Part shown: positions 11,771-23,969 of the stretch, in pieces
Layout of the letters: every line of letters begins with the position of its first letter
How positions within the stretch are numbered: position 1 is the first letter of the stretch
Assembly: GCA_019843655.1 (NCBI GenBank)
Contig: JACDQD010000008.1
Location: 15,162,442-15,226,441 of the forward strand
DNA: 64,000 nt
Reading direction: 5' to 3'
Source of the DNA: Lethocerus indicus
Lineage: Eukaryota; Arthropoda; Insecta; Hemiptera; Belostomatidae
Position numbers and translations under genes: made by a program
Notes under the pieces: generated by a model
Database searches by the model: none
Told to the model about the DNA's origin: nothing
Seen by the model: only the letters and a program-made list of their open reading frames with translations

Positions 11771-14700
11771 AATGTGTACGGATTACTGGGCAATAAAAAT
11801 AAAATTTGAACACAGTTGAAATAGGCGACATACCGCGCATAAAAGGTCCAAAGCGTCAGATTATATTTACGGGAACATTGAGACCAAACGCGCCAAACGC
11901 GGAACTGTAAAGAAACTCCCGAAACGGTCAACGGGTGTTTTAGTTAAAATAATAAGGTCGGGCACAGAAAGTGGAATAAAGCCAACAGGTGGCGGGCACT
12001 ACGTCATAAAACATGGCCACCGCCCCAACGGCCAGCTGCTGGCGGCCTATCTGCGAGTTTTCGATAAAAACTTGAAACCGTACCTAGTCGGACCACCGTC
12101 AAACTGGGACCATCATTGAACTGTTCATTTAACAATATAATGAAGGAACACTTCGATTAAACGAGACACAAACTTCTCAATTTGGAGTTTATGCCTTACA
12201 CTAACAGTTGTTGAACACATCTAGCAAGTGATAGCAACAACTGATAACACACTGAAATAGAGACATCACCGTAACAATTTCTGATGAATCCGCTATTGAT
12301 ATTCTACTATTAATTTATGTAGGTCAGGCCTACTCGAATTGCACTAGGGCAAAATAAACGAATTAACTAAACGCTACTGGAACCGTTATAGTCTGCGCTA
12401 AAAATAGTCGATAAAAACTAAATAAAATGCAAATGAAATAACCCACTCGCTTATTGTACGCTGGTTCCTCCTGGCGTAATAAACTGAGAATCCATTGTTA
12501 CCTTCCATTCATGCAACGAATTCACAGAGTGAAAAACATACACATCAACTCAACTCACTCGGCTGAAAATAGGTGTCAACTGAAATCAGGAGAACAGCCA
12601 ATATCGAAGATATCAAAAAAGCACTCATCCGTTATTTACTATCTGAAGCAAACAAATAGAATGTTGAAATTAACTTTCGAGTGCCTGGCATGGGTGTGTA
12701 ACGGGTATCTGTACTGAATATCAACAACCAAGTGCGCTCGTTCGGTATTTGCTCGAGATACATATATATATACTGAATATATTTAGTAAAGCACGATGTA
12801 ACAAACGCAGTTTCTAGATTTAGTACGATTTTATGTTTTTTCTAGATTAAGCAGAACGTGAACATGTATAAAAGGTACTCACTCTACTGTGGTAAATAAT
12901 GAATTGCAACTTCTAGCCTAACCATTATTATTGGATATTTCACGGTGCGATGCGGTTCGAATCCATTAAACTTATTTTCTGCTTAATGTCTGCGATCAAG
13001 CCCAATATAACAGAGACATGGTATATTATTGGGTAAGAGTGGATTAAAGTGTGCTCAAGGGACTGGCATTACAGGAACAGTCTGGATTATCGTAGCTACA
13101 ATGTCGGTAAAGTGGATTTCGTAGTTATTATCGGTCCCAAGTACAGAACTCGGGATAAGTGTACACTTTTCTGTCGTGGTCAGTGTCGCGATTCTCTCTC
13201 CTGGCCGAAATCCGAGCGGAAAGGCTTACTGCGGTTAGTTCCACGGACGATACTAATCCACTGAAAGCCCGGTATTACGGTAGAATCTAATAAGAAGGGC
13301 CGCGGTAACGACCCTCCGAAGAGAGGGGTCCGCCCCGAGATGTCCAGGGGGGGGCCAATTCAGTTACCGGGTCCGGGCTTTAATTGAACCGGCGTAATGG
13401 ACACGGAGACGGACGCACGTCTGGCTTTGTCGCCGACCGTGACCAATCTCTCGCTTCAAGTTCATTGTCGAGGGACAATATAAAAGGGTAGGGAAAAAAT
13501 TGGCCCCTCCATTTCTGAATAGACCCCCCCTCGCCACCAATCCCGAGTGTAGCGACCTCGCCGCGACGAATCGACCGAGAGACGCCTTCTTCTGGCATAT
13601 CTTCATTGTTGTTATTAAACGGCGACGCGAACCCACGCACCGGGACAAGCTACCTTACGATACACCTAACAGTTGTCAGGAAATGGATTGTAAAATAATG
13701 CTGTAAAGAGGTTTTCCAAAAAAAATAACATCAATTTATTTTAATTCTACCACCGGTTTAGCTTAAATCGAATCAACATCTGATCACAGTCCTGAATTTG
13801 AGCTATCCCGATGTCGAATTCAGGATTGCTATTCATTACAATGCTAGTACGGCGAAATGAAGTTCTTTGATCTGATTTGGCGCAAAGATCTATTAATAAA
13901 CCCCGAGGTTTAAGAGGATTTCCACCCACATAGGCGTGTGACTTTCTGTTTTTATGCCTGCTTGTAAAATCATGCGCTGCATTATGGTGATAGACCCCTG
14001 GGTCTTTGGGTTGCACTCCGCTTAAATCATAGTTGTTGAAACACCGACTACTGACTTTCAGCTGGTTTTAGTTCATTCTGAGATATGATAATAATAATGA
14101 AAAGTACTGTAATGAATGCTACGATAAAAATAAAACCGCGGTATACTCAATGCAAAAACAAGTTGGGTGTAACCTTAATTAATTAAAATTTGTCTGCAAA
14201 GTCAGGTTATGAAAATACATGTCTATAATGGATAAAAAGAGAATAAAATTGAGAGGAAAGAAGTCAATTGTATTCTTAAATATTAACTTTTTATTACGCT
14301 GCGGAATAGAAATGTAGTTGCACACAATTAGGAAGAATTTATATGAGTCGATTATAAATGTCTCCCTTTGGTGTGACCTTAAATTTCTGCGATACTAGCA
14401 CCGGATAATACTTTAATCAGTGAAGTTAGGCCAATTAGTCCGTTCAGTTGTATCCTCGTGGCAATATTTTTAATTAAATGACCAGTATACCGAATGTATT
14501 AATGGCCAACCAACTGTGGACCTCGTAGCAATTCAATGGACCAGTAATTCCATTTCTCGGTGGTTGCGTGCAAATTATTAATGGCAGTGGACTATATACA
14601 ACTAACGCCAACTGATAAGCCAAGACATATATTTTAGAAAACGAAGCGCAAAGAAAGTTTATTAGGACTTTAAAACGGGAGGAATAAGGGCTCCTTAGAT

Positions 14701-14794
14701 ACTAACCCGCATTACAACTCTGTCCTTAGGGCTAGGTATCTGCACAGCCGTATATCATTAATACTCATATCTACAATATATGGTTTGAACTACT

Positions 14795-14807
14795 ATTAGT
14801 AGTAGTA

Positions 14808-14848
<41 letters not shown>
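14795..14848. repeat. (TAG)n followed by (TA)20 microsatellite
   Basis: A short TAG trinucleotide run passes directly into 40 bp of pure TA (14809-14848), so this is a compound microsatellite. Confidence 0.95.
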
Positions 14849-14851
<3 letters not shown>

Positions 14852-15661
14852 TCCTCTTAAATAAACAACTGATTCTAAAATTCTAAAGTTTTACAATTAC
14901 ATAACTCAATTTTTTCAATATTAACAGTGAAATTCGGCAGGAAGATTATAAATAGAATGAAAATTACCACAAAATATAAAACAATAAACTGAACTGTTTG
15001 AGTTGTGCGAGCTGAATACGAAATAAATACGAAACTGACTCCACACGTTGTCAAACAGACCACGTCTGCTCCACGAGTATGGACGTTAGAAAGAAGAGGG
15101 GTACGGTATCGGTCGCATGACGATAACTTGGAAAGGCACAGTTAGTTAGCGGCAAGGAGGAGTCAGAAGTGGACAAGGCCGACTGGTACGCGTACCGTTA
15201 TACAGAAGAGGTGTACAACACTCAAATAACGCTGCTCTAAAACATCTAATCCTGTCGCTAGACCGTTCTTCATATCCCATGAAGAGCTTGTTCAGGTTAT
15301 ACACTACAGGATAATTACAGCAAAACGAAAATGCTGAAGGTTATCAGCCGCGGTAATCGCAGTAAACATATTTGTAATGTGCTAATATTGGTAAATGGTT
15401 TCAGCAGAATAACCAGGAACGATTCCTAATTATTCCAATACTAACTGAGAGAATTATAAAATACAATTAATTGTAAAGTAGTATTTTCAGAGTTGAGCTG
15501 AACATATTGTATTTTAAACCCAAATAAGAACATGCAGGACTGAGTGGACCGATTAAACTTAGTTTAATTTTCCAATATCCAAGTGAACCGGCGATAAATC
15601 GGCCTACCGATTTATGACCGTTTGTGAACCGTAGTGTGACGTCTGGTCGAACAAAGAGGGT

Positions 15662-15747
15662 GAGATGATTGAGAGAAAGGGGAAAAGAGAGATGGGAAGA
15701 GGACATGAGGAAAAGGGAATGGGAGGGGAAAAGAGGAAGGAAACTCT
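15662..15747. repeat. Polypurine tract
   Basis: About 85 bp of almost pure A/G with a few T and C interruptions (AGAGAAAGGGGAAAAGAGAG and similar). It is a triplex-prone mirror-like tract, and the Ser/Phe/Pro-rich minus-strand frames across it are its artefact. Confidence 0.8.
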
Positions 15748-18700
15748 TTTCTGGGCCCCCACTTTAAAAGCAGCCAGGCTAAATTGTGATTCGGTGTACC
15801 ACCGGTCGGCAATTAGGACTAGTTGTACCAACTACTATTTACGTCTACATACCCACTAGGCGGTCAATACGCGGACCGAAGTCACCACTAAACGATGAAA
15901 GCCGCAAACAGGACCCAAACTAATAACCTTACTTCCCGAATGGCTCTCTATTATTAGTAATGACTATGGTAAAAAGCCGTACAGGGTCTTGAACCAAACA
16001 AACGAGGGATACCTGAAAGTCAAATTCGTAATAATCCGAATAGTCAGTGAGCCCTATTAACAATTTGAGAATTGACAAGTATAAGACTTATTAATGATAC
16101 TACTGAGGAAAATTAAAGCTCTTATTTATTTTGCCAACAAATATTTATCAGGCCATTCGTTATTATTAAATCTCAAGGTGATGATCTAAAACGATTTTAA
16201 TAATATTTACTAATATTCCACGACCTCTAACTGGTCCTTTTAAGAAATTAAAGAAATTTAGCAGGAAAACGATGTATCAAAGACTAGAACAGCTCAAGTG
16301 TCCAGTCAACAAGGCATACTACATAGCGCAAGGATGAATTAGTACAATTCGCATTTCAGTCATGTTTTCTAAATATTGCAAGTGACGTACAGCCGTGTTC
16401 TTCTTGCGCAAGTAATGACCATAAAACTCTCAAATAATAATCCCTTATAAAAACAATTCCACAATATCACTAGGTTATTGGTGAAAGCAATGGAGAGAAC
16501 CTGTATTTGGCACACAAGGAAAGTATTGACTCATCGGAAGAATTCCCACAAAGCTAGGTTCCCAAACCTCTTAATAAGAGGAACAATGAAAAGAAATGAG
16601 GATAGAGAGAAGGCCGAAAATTTCATATTTAACACTTACTTCCGGAAGTAGTGTTGCGTTGTTTAGGATGTTTATTCCGCAAGAAATTTATTTAAACATC
16701 TGTTTTGTCTCCTATAATTGAAAGTGGTGTTTTTCATTCATCATTTGTCTTAAGAAGGATTAGAAAATGTATTTCTTCATATGTACAAACATTCTGTCTT
16801 TTCACAGTTACAAATGCTACCTTAGATATGAAATGTAGCTGGTTCCACGTAAAGTAACCTCGCTCAAACTCAGTACAGCGCAAGACTGATATTGAGCAAC
16901 AATTTGAATATTCGGAATCAATATTTGAATTCATGTATCAATCGTGATATAATTCACTTCCACCTATGACACCGAAAGGGATTTTTCAGTTATGTACGTT
17001 CTCAGTGGTTCTATTAGAACCGCTTATTTTATTATGTTAGATGCATTAATTCTGGCAGCAGGATACATTAAACATCAAAGAAAACTCCTCCACTGTCGAC
17101 CCAACCACTTACTCCAATGTCTCAAACACTAGACAAATGTAGTTACCTTCCGAGAGCAAGCGTAACCAATACTGGATACCATGGAACTCATTAGTATATT
17201 ACTCCTAATTTATAGGGTTAACAGAATAGTAACGCGTACACAGTTATTGACTTTTAAATTAGCGTATCCCATAAATTTTAAGTCGAGAAAAAAGTTAGAA
17301 AACAATTATGAAAATCAGATGATATTTTATAATTACATCCATCACTTAAAGTGCATCGACATACTTTAAACTATCGGATACACACACAATTAGAAGGAAA
17401 CATCAGAAGGAAATAAACTACCAGGACAGCTGCCCTGCTATGTTTATTTCTACAAGGTACAAGGTTCCTAGCGTAATAAGAATAAAGTACAATACGTATG
17501 GCTTTCTAACATATTAACCAAGTTATGAGTTCCGATTATATGCGTAGTCGTATAGCTCCTTCCGGTTATGTAATATGGAGCGCAACAAGTATGTGCGCAT
17601 TTCGAAATAAATACTTTGTATGCAACCTGAATGAGCTGAATAGAAATTAACATCCTGCCTTATAATAGAATGAACCGATAATTCTGTAAGGTACGGTTTA
17701 CATCAAGTCTTTGACAGATAATGTAATTTCGTAATCTCATGCAGGACTCCAATGAAACATTTACAAAAAGTCCATTACTAGATTTGATACATTCAACGTC
17801 GGACAGTCTGAAATCATCCTTTCCTCGGGAATCTAAAATACAAATTTCGTTAGGATTTTTATGACTACCGAGCTCGCTTCAACTGTATTTACTCGGGTTA
17901 GCCAAAAGCTTCGAAATACCAAGAAAAGGACCAGGATTATAATTGGAAATACGACTGCGATATGTGGTATTAAATATTATTGTTTGAAAAGCAATTCCCC
18001 CCTCTTATCTTATTAAGGCAAACTTCCCCTGCTTATAAATGGGCTCGATTGGCCGGGGCTAACTCGGTCAATTTCCCTCATAAAACTTGGCGAACCCCAA
18101 TAAAACGGATTACTGCCGAGCAACCCCTTACGTTGGTCTCCTAACGGAGAAAAATCGCTTCCAGCCAACCCAGTCGACCTCGCTAAATCGATTAAATATC
18201 CCCCCGTACAGATTTGTCACCCTCTTCGATATTCACTGCAAAAAAGGGGCGTGAAAATTAAATTTTCATTTAAATGCGAGGGCAAATTTTCAGTGCTAGT
18301 GATGAATTTAAATCATAATCTAACTACGTTGTAATACGTGGGGCAAAGTAGGAATCTACTCGAATGATTTACTGAGGACATAAGAAATTAAAAGGGCCAA
18401 TTAAAGTTATGTTTGTAGTTCGCATTTTTACCAAACATAGTTAACTATTTTGTGTTTGCCAATATATAAACGAGTTAGTTTGTTTAACTTCTTTGAAGTT
18501 CAAATGCTTTTAGCTACAGACAAATTGTTTCTCAATTGATTCAATGTCCTAATCACAAATGAAAACACCGTAAAAACTAATCCGACTAAAATTAAATATG
18601 AAATCGGCACAGAAAATATTTCTCTTCGCTTCCACTTTCGGCATCACGGACACATTTGTTTGCCTTCTGGGAAGAAAAAACAACAGCAATAGCGTGAAAT

Positions 18701-18903
18701 TGCCTGGAGTCCAAACAGTAATGTTATTTAGTCGGGAATTTCAATTGGGAGAGAACGAATTACGGAAGGAAAATACAGTAACCCGTGACCTAAATACGTT
18801 AACACGCAGAAGTCCTACACTAAATTTACAGTTTACAGGGAACGGAGAATTAAGAATATTTGGATAGGATTAGTACGCATCACTGTACGCTCAACTGGCG
18901 TGG

Positions 18904-18924
18904 TATATATATAAATATATATAT
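18904..18924. repeat. Interrupted (TA)n tract
   Basis: TATATATA, AAT, then ATATATAT: a short, interrupted TA repeat. Confidence 0.8.
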
Positions 18925-19864
18925 GTAACACTATATACATGAACGTATAACGTGAATGATATAAGCTTTGTACAACCGCAGTAGCTCCATTTAAACACGT
19001 GTGCACAAGGTGTGATAATTTACGCACACACGCACATCTAGTTGAATATTTGTATAAGCATTATTATTATGGTAGCACAACTGGGAAAGGCTCAACAGCG
19101 TTGATTAATTGGAAAAAAGCCGCAGGCAATCAACCAAACAAATTATGAACCAACCAGCAATTTCATGTAAAATCCGAAGGCAGAATATAACAAATAAACA
19201 ACTACTATAATCATGGCTAACAAAGAAACTCATTATAAGAACGGTGTGAGTATTATTAATATAACCAAACAGAATAAGATCTAATAGATTGATAGATAAA
19301 TAATTTGCTTCCAAAATATTGGTCTCGTAACTCAGAGCGTATAAAGAAAATGAAGCAACAAACAAAATTTATTCCTACCACATATTTCCATCTTATAAAT
19401 TAAATGAAGATCCTCCGAATAAATGGGCAGTTTAAATTTGCGGAAGCCCCCAAGTCAATTAGACGGAAGCGAATCGTCGGAGGGAAAACAAGGCCTCCCA
19501 TTAGTCCAAACCGATTCCGACCGCTCGTTAAGGGACTCGAATATTTCTGCTGACCCTACTCGTTTGTTTTATTTTTTTTTAAACTAGGTTAATTACTCAC
19601 TAAACGCGATTTCCCTAAACGAGGTCGTGGGATAGCGAAATAACCCTTCGAGTTGAACACGGGGAAAATTGAGAAGATTAAGGAAATAATCGAGTAGCAA
19701 CTTCCTCAACCGCTCCTAACCAAGTTCCTCAACCTCGTTCCTTGTTGCCATTTTCACTTCCAACAGCTAGATTGTAAAATAACTGCGGGATGAAAATAAC
19801 CGCTCGCGCTGAGCATAAATTAGGCGCGTTCGTATATTCGTATCATTTGCATATACTTGAAGTC

Positions 19865-19887
19865 ACTGTGGTATGAACTACCACAGT
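19865..19887. repeat. Perfect 9-bp hairpin
   Basis: ACTGTGGTA and TACCACAGT around the loop TGAAC. Confidence 0.8.
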
Positions 19888-20188
19888 AACCCGATTAATG
19901 AACGCACAATAACAATAACGCGGAAAGCTAACCTTACTTTTACTTCCAGTTAAAGATCGGTTAAGCATACAGTCGCCCTGTAACTTATATAAAACAATGG
20001 CCTACAATTAAATAATCATTCGTATGCTCAAATGACGTCCACAGTAACCGTGTAGTGACACTAAAGGAATTTTTTATTTTACATTCACCATGTTAACGGA
20101 AAGCTGGTGTTGAATATAGAACTGATAATTTTTCTAAACCTTTGCATTACTTCCCGACAATATTCCATTTTCCAATATTACTTTGAAT

Positions 20189-20191
<3 letters not shown>

Positions 20192-20235
<44 letters not shown>
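20192..20235. repeat. (TA)22 microsatellite
   Basis: 44 bp of uninterrupted TA bounded by GTT on the left and AAC on the right, so the whole unit is a perfect palindrome able to form a cruciform. Confidence 0.95.
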
Positions 20236-20238
<3 letters not shown>

Positions 20239-22874
20239 AATGATATAATAAGTAAATACTGCTTAGATAAATCTGTTTACAGAAAGAAGGAAGTACGATA
20301 CACTATGACACAGAAGATATATTTCGCGTTTTAAGAAATATTCGACGACGAGTTCCAGTAACAAGTTTCGAATTTGCATGGCGACCTCGGGCGAAGAAAG
20401 ATGGACGACGGAACGAATGATGATTATTGTTCCGCGAGAAAAAAAAGTGAGCGTATCCCGTAGAGGGCAGTAGGAGAAGGTAGAAAGCTTGAAGGAGAAG
20501 AGTACCATCCCCTTTACGTGTTTTAAATATTCGCATATGTAATTGGCCGGTTTCTTCTACCCGTAACGCTCGATTGCACTCCCCTACTTGTATAATGAAC
20601 ACCACCGCCAGATAACGAACGAACGTACTGCGTGGTCTGAGCGCATATATGCCACATGTCAATATTATTTATTTCTCTGCACTTTCCACTTCATTTTTGT
20701 TCCACAAACCTCCAGCCCAGTATGTAAATTGAAGTGAACATTCTTTCCAACTGCATAGTACCAATTAATTATACCATCTGCAAATGAGCATATATTTGTT
20801 CATTATCTTTCGAAGAATTCTCAAACAAAAATTTAGAGTAAATTACGACTACAGTTGAATAATGAAAAGAAGTCGGTTGGGTAGCGAAACTGTTATTGAG
20901 GTCGAAATAGAGGTACACGACTGAAAGATAGAAATATCTCACAAGTATGAACAATTTAAAGATTATCGCGCAAAACCCTATATCAGATAATACGCTTGAG
21001 AGAAATTATTATATCTGCCATCGCAGATATTTCTAACAGACAAATAATATTATTCAGTAAAAATAAAATAGGCAGTATAAAAGCGACTGTGATACGTTTT
21101 TGACAAACTAGGAGAATGAAAAATGTGGAACGTTTCAGAATTTTGCATGTCACCCTTGAGCAGGAGCAATTTTCTCTTTCTCTTCATTTAGCGTTTGTCG
21201 TGGGTATGTACTGAAAAAAATAAATAGAAATTCTACGCGGGATCTTCACGAACTTTTGCAACGAACAAAAAATAAGTTCGTCATTAATGCCAAGGAAGAA
21301 AACCTGATCATACGGCGATGCTCATTCTCATAATCCGGCTTGTTTCCTGCATTAGCGTTGGCGAATTAACGCAGCGTGTAATATTACCAGCAGCTCTATT
21401 GGACTGTGAAATATTTCACAAAATCACACTTTACTCGAGAGGTTTACATTTCTTTTCTTGAGGCCCCAGGATACGGTACCCCTCATCATGTGTTCCCATC
21501 ACCGCAGTATTCCCACGGATGAAGGTCGTACTGACCAGAATATGGATCAAAATGTGTAAAGAACAATCTACGGATTTCTGTCAGAACTGCTGAAATAATT
21601 ATAATAGCAATTTTCATCTCAGCTAATATATTGACATGTAGAATCTTAAAACTCGTTAAAGCCAGACACAATACATTTAACTTAATAAATGCAGTATTCG
21701 ACACAACAAATACCGTAATCATGAAGTTTCACCATGAATATCATATAAATTTGTAAACATTGATAAATAATAAACAAATGAATTGTGTCCTAGAAAGCAT
21801 CTTTCGTATTAATAATGAGATCATATTGACCATTCTAACGAGATTAGAACATTCCTACTCACTTAAAAATAATCTATGGCCACCCATGTAACCACTGTGA
21901 ACAGCATTGGTGCTAAAAAACAACGCCGAAGCAGTATTTCCCATCAACTTGGAAAACAGTGAGAACTCGGAGGCTTAATAATGGATACATCATTCCGACG
22001 GGACGGATAAACGAGAATTAGCCAAGTTAACGCGGTAGGACATAAGAAAAATGCGACCCGCCCTCCCTAAACTGCTCCGGGTACCGAGCCCAGTAACAAT
22101 CCCAATTATTAACGTTGCTAGGGATTAATGATCTAATTTGTATTCATGGTCGTGTGTATATATATTGTACCCCGTCTAGAGCCGCTGTCACAACGGATTG
22201 GCCGTGAGATTTGGACCACACCAGTAGTATTCCTGACATTTACATTAAACCAACCTTCCGTTTTGCATAATGTATTTCTATTACAAATTATATTGTGATT
22301 AATGAAAGAAATCCCGTTAAATGAAAAATATTATCAGTTCTACTTAGTAGCTAATCAATTCTTTTAATTAAGCTTTCAAATTTTCAGAGTAAAATTATTT
22401 ATAGGTTAGTTATAAATCTATAAGACCTCATATTTATAGGTGAACTGCGTGAAACTAAAGGCTCCCAATTATACAGTAAATACTGTGTTTCCCCACATCC
22501 CCCAAAGTATCGCAGAGCACAATCTGAGAAAAATGGAAGAACGGGGTTACTTCTGGTTGACCTATTTCTTCGACCAAAAAAACCTAATCCTCTGTTCGAT
22601 TATGCTTTCCTCTCAGGCAGAAGTATTGGAATATTATTAGAACGGTCCGAAGACCCAATGATTTCTGAAACTTCCTTATCTCGCTTCATCCATTTCAGTA
22701 TTTCGTATGCAGTACAAAATACTTCTTTTATCAAACTTGTTGAAAATAAGAAAGATGTTTAATACATTAGCGAGTTGTGGATAATAACCTCAATAATCCG
22801 GAATTAATTATTAAACGACATATAATAACGTAAATTTACCTGGTAGGCAGGTACATTCTCCTTGTCCCTTGTAG

Positions 22875-22954
22875 GTCTTGGTGCTACCCCCATGGCATCG
22901 TGCAGTAACTGCTACCAATAATCCAGAACTGGGTGGAGTTCAACCTGTCTGCAG
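22875..22954 (+). other. Possible 80-nt internal exon
   Basis: A strong acceptor (TTCTCCTTGTCCCTTGTAG, ending 22874) and a good donor (CTGCAG|GTAAAG, exon end 22954) bound 80 nt in which exactly one plus-strand frame is open. It reads VLVLPPWHRAVTATNNPELG followed by GVQPVC. No family is recognised. The reverse strand of the same stretch also has a short open frame ending ECTCLPG before a GTAAAT donor, so strand is not settled. About a quarter of random 80-mers have a given frame open, so the splice sites are the main support. Confidence 0.15.
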
Positions 22955-23058
22955 GTAAAGAAAAAACAGGATACACGATGATTCGGCAATGGACACGGGG
23001 GAGGGGACTATTAACGCCCTGTGGTAACGCTGTAATTCGACTACGGATTGGACGATAA

Positions 23059-23060
<2 letters not shown>

Positions 23061-23100
<40 letters not shown>
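23061..23100. repeat. (TA)20 microsatellite
   Basis: 40 bp of uninterrupted TA. Confidence 0.95.
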
Positions 23101-23107
<7 letters not shown>

Positions 23108-23484
23108 CCCAGAAGAAAGGCCGGACAGGTGGATAAAGCCGGATCGAGTGTCCGTTGAATAATGAAATAAGAGTGAACAATACCGCGATGAGCTCACACG
23201 AATGCTATAGAAGGTTGGGCATCGATCCCGAAACTAAACAAATATCGCGTTACGCCGGGAACAATTAATTTAATTGAAATAAAATGGGAGAGAATGGCTC
23301 TTCGCCCCTTCACTATCGGCGGAGGTCGAATAATGAATATTATATTAACTGTTCAGTATAGGAAAGGTATTTTTCTACCTATATAACTGGGTCGGCGAGT
23401 AGGATGCAACGCCTCCTCGGAGGGTCTGCAAAAATCATTCGCCCAACGAACCGGTTAACAACAAACAGTCCAGTCGTTCGCTTT

Positions 23485-23496
23485 CACACACACACA
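23485..23496. repeat. (CA)6 microsatellite
   Basis: Short CA run followed by TATATTCTCTATATTTATATATTC. Confidence 0.8.
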
Positions 23497-23951
23497 TATA
23501 TTCTCTATATTTATATATTCTCCTACCTAAAATATAAGTCCGAATAAGAATAAATTAATTTTTTAAACATCAGCTTGTACAACATCAAACATACTTACAA
23601 ATGGTGAATTTCCTACCTATAACGGAACAACCCCTACTGCTTCAAGGCACTTATATGCAGAAATATAATAGGGTCTATGCTAATGCACTTCATTATTAAT
23701 AACCTAAATTTAGACTGCCCTCCTGAAAACGTCTTCGCAAAACTTTCAGCGCTGTTTTACTTCACGGAAACAAACGTCCCCGTTTCGCTCCGCAAACCGA
23801 CGTATTTCCCGTTAATGATATTTCCCGAAAAGGTGCGCTGTCTTATACAATTGTCCAGCGGTGGAACCGTAGTCCTGAAATATTATTCAGGAGAGAAATG
23901 TCACGGGAAAAAAAATAATTGGAGAGCCCGTTAGGCGTACTCAATTTGGCG

Positions 23952-23969
23952 CGTCCTTCCGCAAGGACG
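23952..23969. repeat. 7-bp GC-rich hairpin
   Basis: CGTCCTT and AAGGACG around CCGC. Confidence 0.7.

Larger units (their letters stand above)
8851..14794. other. Non-coding DNA with two GC islands
   Basis: GC-richer patches lie at about 10540-10960 and 13270-13640. The second has TATAAAAG at 13479-13486, with no initiator at the expected distance, and a G8 run. TATAAAAG also occurs at 12867-12874 without an initiator. Apart from the SINE head, hairpin and Cys-rich frame listed separately, I see nothing. Confidence 0.55.
14849..23060. other. AT-rich non-coding DNA
   Basis: Simple repeats only, plus the possible 80-nt exon at 22.9 kb. Frames here are short and not protein-like. Confidence 0.6.

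Noticed and set aside
12330..12360. AATTGCACTAG, matching the first 11 bases of insect miR-92
   Set aside because: The match ends after 11 bases and no complementary arm lies within hairpin distance.
12940..12975. GGTTCGAATCC, a perfect B-box
   Set aside because: The bases around it do not form a T-stem, and no A-box, acceptor stem or anticodon arm is present, so it is not a tRNA gene.
13479..13486. TATAAAAG box
   Set aside because: No initiator-like sequence 26-32 bp downstream, and no coding frame of note follows.
23188..23229. tRNA-like D-arm and T-arm wording on the plus strand
   Set aside because: The stretch is too short for a tRNA and the stems do not pair; at most a decayed SINE head.
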